Of a DNA stretch of 36,259 bases, positions 33,313 to 36,259 are shown piece by piece. The position numbers and the translations under genes are program-made. Source of the stretch: Nitrospirota bacterium (GTDB lineage: Bacteria; Nitrospirota; Thermodesulfovibrionia; Thermodesulfovibrionales; JdFR-85); the NCBI GenBank assembly GCA_013151495.1, contig JAADIE010000031.1:1-36259 (forward strand), read 5' to 3'. The notes beneath the pieces were generated by a model. It worked only from the letters and a program-made list of their open reading frames with translations. It was not told the DNA's origin and searched no databases. Each line of letters opens with the position of its first letter. The stretch's first letter is position 1.

Positions 33313-34167
33313 TCATTTACTGTTATGATTACAAAGGCACAGGTTGTCTGCCTGCCACTTGATTGTTGTTGCAATTTTTTTTGGCAGATCCAGCACCCTC
33401 ATGATCTCATCAACCGTCATCTCCGTAAGGTCCTTAAGCAATATTATGCCCTGTCTGATGAGATGACTTGCCAGATTGGCCTTTATTCCACTTAAAATGG
33501 TAACCGGATATAACCTTTTTGCCTCTATCATCTTCTCAAGCCCTCCTTTTTCAGGATACCGCCAGCTCGTTAGCCTGTATCCTGCACAGCGGGCATACTG
33601 GATTGCATCGGTGCTGAATCGGGTATTGGTGACCAGCCAGCCAGAGTAGTCCCTGTCGGGGTATTTTTTTCTGAATACAGGCTCTAAATCCCTGAACCGA
33701 GAGTCCACATAAAGGGCATCTTTGGAGTTAGTGGCCCTGCCTGCACTGTTGTGGTATTTGCACTCTACAACCAGTACGGTGTCTTTGTTGACAGCAACAA
33801 TATCGACTTCGTGCTGGATGCATTGGCCTTTTATAAGCTGACCAACCTTTGTGCTGTAGCCATAGGCCTTGAGCAGTTCGGCAAAATACTGTTCAAAAGG
33901 ATAACCCGATGGGCCTAACTTGAACAGCGCCTTTTTAAGAGAATATCTCATGCCCGAGGCATGATTCAGACGTTTTAGTCTCCGGTAGGCAAGACGATAG
34001 ATTTCACGGGTTTTGGTGTAGTGGCTGATATTGGGTAAGATCTCTTCCATAACCGTCTGGGCGATTTCAGGAGAGGCACCAGAACGTATAAGTGAATTGT
34101 ATAGCTTGTCAGGGTTAAAATCCTCTTCTTTGCCTGAGGATTTGATGATCTTTATGCGGCCTTTCAT
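33313..34167 (-). CDS. ATP-cone / Mrr-like endonuclease fusion
   Basis: This 284-residue protein has an ATP-cone (residues about 3-90, IKIIKSSGKEEDFNPDKLYNSLIRSG), the nucleotide-sensing domain of ribonucleotide reductases and NrdR. It is joined to a PD-(D/E)xK nuclease domain with catalytic candidates Glu92, Asp122 (HEVDIVA), Glu135 and Lys137 (VVECKYH). The C-terminal part (IRQGIILLKDLTEMTVDEIMRVLDLPKKIA) looks like a helix-hairpin-helix region. It suggests DNA cleavage controlled by ATP/dATP level, possibly defence or repair. There is no Shine-Dalgarno sequence; the candidate -10 at 34176-34181 would make a nearly leaderless transcript. Confidence 0.83.
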   Translation of the reverse strand: MKGRIKIIKSSGKEEDFNPDKLYNSLIRSGASPEIAQTVMEEILPNISHYTKTREIYRLAYRRLKRLNHASGMRYSLKKALFKLGPSGYPFEQYFAELLKAYGYSTKVGQLIKGQCIQHEVDIVAVNKDTVLVVECKYHNSAGRATNSKDALYVDSRFRDLEPVFRKKYPDRDYSGWLVTNTRFSTDAIQYARCAGYRLTSWRYPEKGGLEKMIEAKRLYPVTILSGIKANLASHLIRQGIILLKDLTEMTVDEIMRVLDLPKKIATTIKWQADNLCLCNHNSK

Positions 34168-34175
34168 ACATTAAT

Positions 34176-34203
34176 ACTATATTAAATGGCTTTTAAGTAG
34201 CAA
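34176..34203 (-). promoter_or_regulatory. Candidate sigma-70 promoter for the leftward five-gene operon
   Basis: On the minus strand TTGCTA (34198-34203) and TATAGT (34176-34181) are 16 bp apart. Transcription would start near 34169, about two bases before the ATG at 34167, matching the lack of a Shine-Dalgarno sequence. The match to consensus is partial. Confidence 0.4.
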
Positions 34204-34273
34204 TTCTCCACCGGTAAACCATTTTATTTTCTTCTGAGTCTAATTAAACAAAAATCCATAAAGGAGGTTTACT

Positions 34274-34600
34274 ATGAGGAAATGGGGAGTCTTTTTAATT
34301 ATGGTTATGGTTGTTTTTACTGCCTCTACTGTTTTAGCCGGTAACATAAGCGACCCGCTCATTAAAAAGAGGATGCATACTCAACAGTTAAGGATCAAGC
34401 AGGGAATTAAAGATGGCTCGCTGACCTTAAGAGAGGCCATCAGGCTCGAGCGAGAGCAGGCAAGGATCAGATGTGAAGAAAGGAGATTCAAAGCCGACGG
34501 AGTGCTTACAAAAAGGGAGAGAATAAAACTTCATCGCGATCTCGACAGGGCAAGCCGGCACATATTCAGGGAAAAACATGATAGACAGCGTAGAAACTGA
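34274..34600 (+). CDS. Small secreted basic protein
   Basis: This 108-residue protein has a clear signal peptide (KWGVFLIMVMVVFTASTVLA, cleavage before GN). The mature ~87 residues are highly charged and helical (IKKRMHTQQLRIKQGIKDGSLTL; ADGVLTKRERIKLHRDLDRASRHI). The repeated pattern of an Arg/Lys helix, a turn with a gly-ser or asp-gly, then LT-x-RE resembles small exported proteins seen in many proteobacteria with no known function. GGAGG lies 8 bp upstream. It is 15 bp from the next small gene and probably cotranscribed. Confidence 0.75.
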   Translation: MRKWGVFLIMVMVVFTASTVLAGNISDPLIKKRMHTQQLRIKQGIKDGSLTLREAIRLEREQARIRCEERRFKADGVLTKRERIKLHRDLDRASRHIFREKHDRQRRN

Positions 34601-34615
34601 TGATAAAATATATGT

Positions 34616-34942
34616 ATGGAAAATGATCAGGTTTTAAACGAGGCACTTAAAAAAAGATTTTTTGAAGAGCTTACAGACTCTGAAAAACACTTCTTCTTAA
34701 AGAAGGCAAAGGAGCTTGTATATAAAGAGGGTTACCTTGTTACAGAGGATCTATTTTATTACTGTTATTTCATTACATTGAAAGAACGACTTAGAGGCAC
34801 AGAGCAGGATATAGCAGATGGGCTTCTGCGCTACATTAGGGCAGAAGCCCGCAAAGAAATTGAAGATGAGATAAGCCTTTACAAAAGCCGACTTATTAAA
34901 AAAGAGACAACACAAAACAATAGCTCCCGCCTAATAGAGTAA
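34616..34942 (+). CDS. Small hypothetical helical protein
   Basis: This 108-residue acidic/basic helical protein (LNEALKKRFFEELTDSEKHFFLKKAKELVYKEG; RAEARKEIEDEISLYKSRL) has no signal peptide, membrane segment or cysteine motif. I do not recognise a family. The ATG at 34616 has no strong Shine-Dalgarno sequence, but it is only 15 bp from the preceding stop, suggesting coupling. The end lies 22 bp before a strong sigma-70 promoter for the desaturase gene. Confidence 0.6.
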   Translation: MENDQVLNEALKKRFFEELTDSEKHFFLKKAKELVYKEGYLVTEDLFYYCYFITLKERLRGTEQDIADGLLRYIRAEARKEIEDEISLYKSRLIKKETTQNNSSRLIE

Positions 34943-34964
34943 AGATAGTCCTCCGACTGCCCTC

Positions 34965-34992
34965 TTGACAGACTGATTTTTAAGGATATAAT
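34965..34992 (+). promoter_or_regulatory. Consensus sigma-70 promoter for desaturase gene
   Basis: TTGACA (34965-34970) and TATAAT (34987-34992), both exact consensus, are separated by 16 bp. They lie 30 bp before the ATG at 35023. Confidence 0.75.
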
Positions 34993-35022
34993 TATAACTA
35001 TCAGTTTCAGGAATTATTAAAT

Positions 35023-36063
35023 ATGGATACCAGGGATCAACAGGCATACACAATAAATACACTCCGTAAAGAGCTGATGCCCTATGCCAGGCCCGACCGT
35101 AAAAGGGCCATTGTTCAGCTATTAAATACCATGCTGCCATATGCCTTGTTATGGGGTGTGCTTATTTATATGCTAAAGAATGACTATCCTTTGTGGGCTG
35201 TAGTGTTTTTGATGTTTCTGGCTTCCCTTTTTCTTCTTCGTATTTTCATCTTTTTTCACGATTGTGCTCATGGATGCTTTTTTGAATCCCAGAAGGCAAA
35301 CACCATCCTCGGGTATATAACAGGCGTTTTAACCTTTACCCCTTTCAGGTACTGGCAGAAGAATCATCTTATACACCACGGCACCTATGCAGACCTTGAC
35401 CGTAGAGGTATAGGGGATATCTGGACCCTGACTGTTGAGGAGTATCTGAAAGCTTCGAGATGGAAGAAACTGGGTTACAGGCTGTACCGCAACCCACTGG
35501 TGTTTTTGTTGCTTGGCCCTGGTTACATATTTTTGATTGCTCAGCGGTTTATGCACCGGTGGGAAGACAAAGACGTTCGCCACAGCGGCGCATACACCAA
35601 TCTGGCAATTGCCCTGATACTGCTTGTTTCACATTACACAATAGGGCTAAAAACATACCTGCAGATACAGATTCCTGTAATGTTGATTGCAGGAGCACTG
35701 GGGGTATGGCTTTTTTATGTACAGCATCAGTTCGAGGGAGTGTACTGGGCACGCCACGATGAGTGGGACCCACTTAAAGCTGCCCTTTATGGAAGCTCTT
35801 ATTACAAACTGCCAAAAATACTTCAGTGGTTTACTGGCAATATTGGCCTTCACCACATCCACCATGTACTGCCTCGTATTCCAAATTACTATCTGCAAAA
35901 ATGCTACGACGAAGTACCCTTTCTTCAGAAGGTAAAACCACTTACAATCCGCAAGAGCCTTAAATCCCTTTGGCTTAACCTCTGGGATGAAAAACATCAG
36001 AAACTTGTGAGTTTCCGTGAGCTTAAAAAGTATTACGGCTCCTTTGGGGAACAGAAGAGGTAG
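35023..36063 (+). CDS. Fatty acid desaturase
   Basis: This 346-residue membrane di-iron enzyme has three histidine boxes in the standard order: HDCAH (FIFFHDCAHGCFF), HLIHH (KNHLIHHGTYADL) and HHIHH (IGLHHIHHVLPRIP). Four to six hydrophobic helices separate them (LLNTMLPYALLWGVLIYML, LFLLRIFIFF, LALILLVSHYTIGL, IPVMLIAGALGVWLF). It resembles bacterial acyl-lipid desaturases of the delta-12/omega-3 type more than acyl-ACP enzymes. It requires O2, which is notable in an otherwise anaerobe-like gene set. It has its own strong promoter, and no electron-donor gene is adjacent. Confidence 0.92.
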   Translation: MDTRDQQAYTINTLRKELMPYARPDRKRAIVQLLNTMLPYALLWGVLIYMLKNDYPLWAVVFLMFLASLFLLRIFIFFHDCAHGCFFESQKANTILGYITGVLTFTPFRYWQKNHLIHHGTYADLDRRGIGDIWTLTVEEYLKASRWKKLGYRLYRNPLVFLLLGPGYIFLIAQRFMHRWEDKDVRHSGAYTNLAIALILLVSHYTIGLKTYLQIQIPVMLIAGALGVWLFYVQHQFEGVYWARHDEWDPLKAALYGSSYYKLPKILQWFTGNIGLHHIHHVLPRIPNYYLQKCYDEVPFLQKVKPLTIRKSLKSLWLNLWDEKHQKLVSFRELKKYYGSFGEQKR

Positions 36064-36099
36064 GTTAATACAAAATTTCATCATGGTTGTTACTTTCCT

Positions 36100-36127
36100 T
36101 TGACAATAATTTAAAATGCTATATAAT
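36100..36127 (+). promoter_or_regulatory. Consensus sigma-70 promoter at window end
   Basis: TTGACA (36100-36105) and TATAAT (36122-36127) are both exact, with a 16-bp spacer, about 48 bp before the ATG at 36175. Confidence 0.75.
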
Positions 36128-36174
36128 AAGTAAACAAAAAAATACTTATCTAATTATTGAAAGGGAAATCGTTT

Positions 36175-36259
36175 ATGATTCCTAAATGGCTCGATAAAAG
36201 ATATGAAATTCTATGGAAAACGTTTAAAACCTCACCATTCCGTGTTGATGATGCTGCTC
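36175..36259 (+). CDS. Start of an unidentified gene, 3' truncated
   Basis: ATG 36175 opens a frame that runs to the window end (28 codons, beginning MIPKWLDKRYEILWKTFK). GAAAGGG upstream could serve as ribosome binding site, and a consensus promoter precedes it. The visible residues are too few to identify a family. Confidence 0.55.
   Translation, partial: MIPKWLDKRYEILWKTFKTSPFRVDDAA

Overview
The window (about 36 kb, moderate GC, dense coding) looks like a chromosomal segment of a Gram-negative anaerobic or sulfur-metabolising bacterium. Support for this: an RND efflux pump with an outer-membrane lipoprotein, several sigma-54 regulators with matching -24/-12 promoters, TusA/DsrE-type sulfur-carrier proteins, a histidine kinase with a heme-c sensor domain, and a YeiH-type 'putative sulfate exporter'. 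Thermodesulfobacteriota/Desulfobacterota or Nitrospirota would fit, but that placement is inference from gene content. No tRNA, rRNA, CRISPR array or transposase gene was seen.

Layout. 1-6283: the 3' end of a DUF4143 ATPase, an SGNH hydrolase, a nucleosidase-like/GT2 fusion, a ParB-like protein, an SPL-type radical SAM protein, an RHH/PIN toxin-antitoxin pair and an aldo-keto reductase. 6296-10895: a sulfur/OsmC locus. A GAF/sigma-54 activator lies between a leftward operon (OsmC, DsrE, TusA) and a rightward operon (OsmC, MetF); each operon has its own -24/-12 promoter. 10916-14621 (minus): PEP carboxykinase-like protein, M50 protease, DUF4139 protein. 14794-18411: NfeD protease, stomatin/slipin, YifB/ComM ATPase. 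18497-23081: heme-c histidine kinase, sigma-54 response regulator, and a YeiH-family transporter behind a near-perfect sigma-54 promoter. 23148-29768: a small four-cysteine protein, then TetR, OMF, MFP and RND pump. 29749-34167 (minus): ATP-cone/nuclease fusion, nitroreductase, HEPN protein, a membrane-free MgtE_N/CBS protein and an atypical NRAMP transporter, in one tight operon. 34274-36063: two small proteins and a fatty-acid desaturase. The window ends in the start of another gene.

The most unusual signal is a family of three intergenic elements (842-968, 3383-3530 inverted, 9201-9357) that fold as a three-way junction. The three junction strands keep identical lengths (11, 9 and 9 nt) and nearly identical sequence between copies 1 and 3, although all three helices differ. 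Copies 1 and 2 are almost identical over 89 nt and flank a two-gene cassette in inverted orientation. I do not recognise this as a described RNA or repeat class. The outer stem of copy 1 includes the stop codon of the upstream gene.

Two regulatory circuits can be read from the sequence. In the first, the GAF activator probably acts on two ATTGCA-N3-TGCAAT dyads to drive the OsmC-DsrE-TusA operon. In the second, the heme-c two-component system probably drives the YeiH-like transporter through TTCC/GGAA dyads. A further unusual pairing is an NRAMP-like permease with altered metal-site motifs next to an MgtE-type cytosolic gating module that lacks its own channel.
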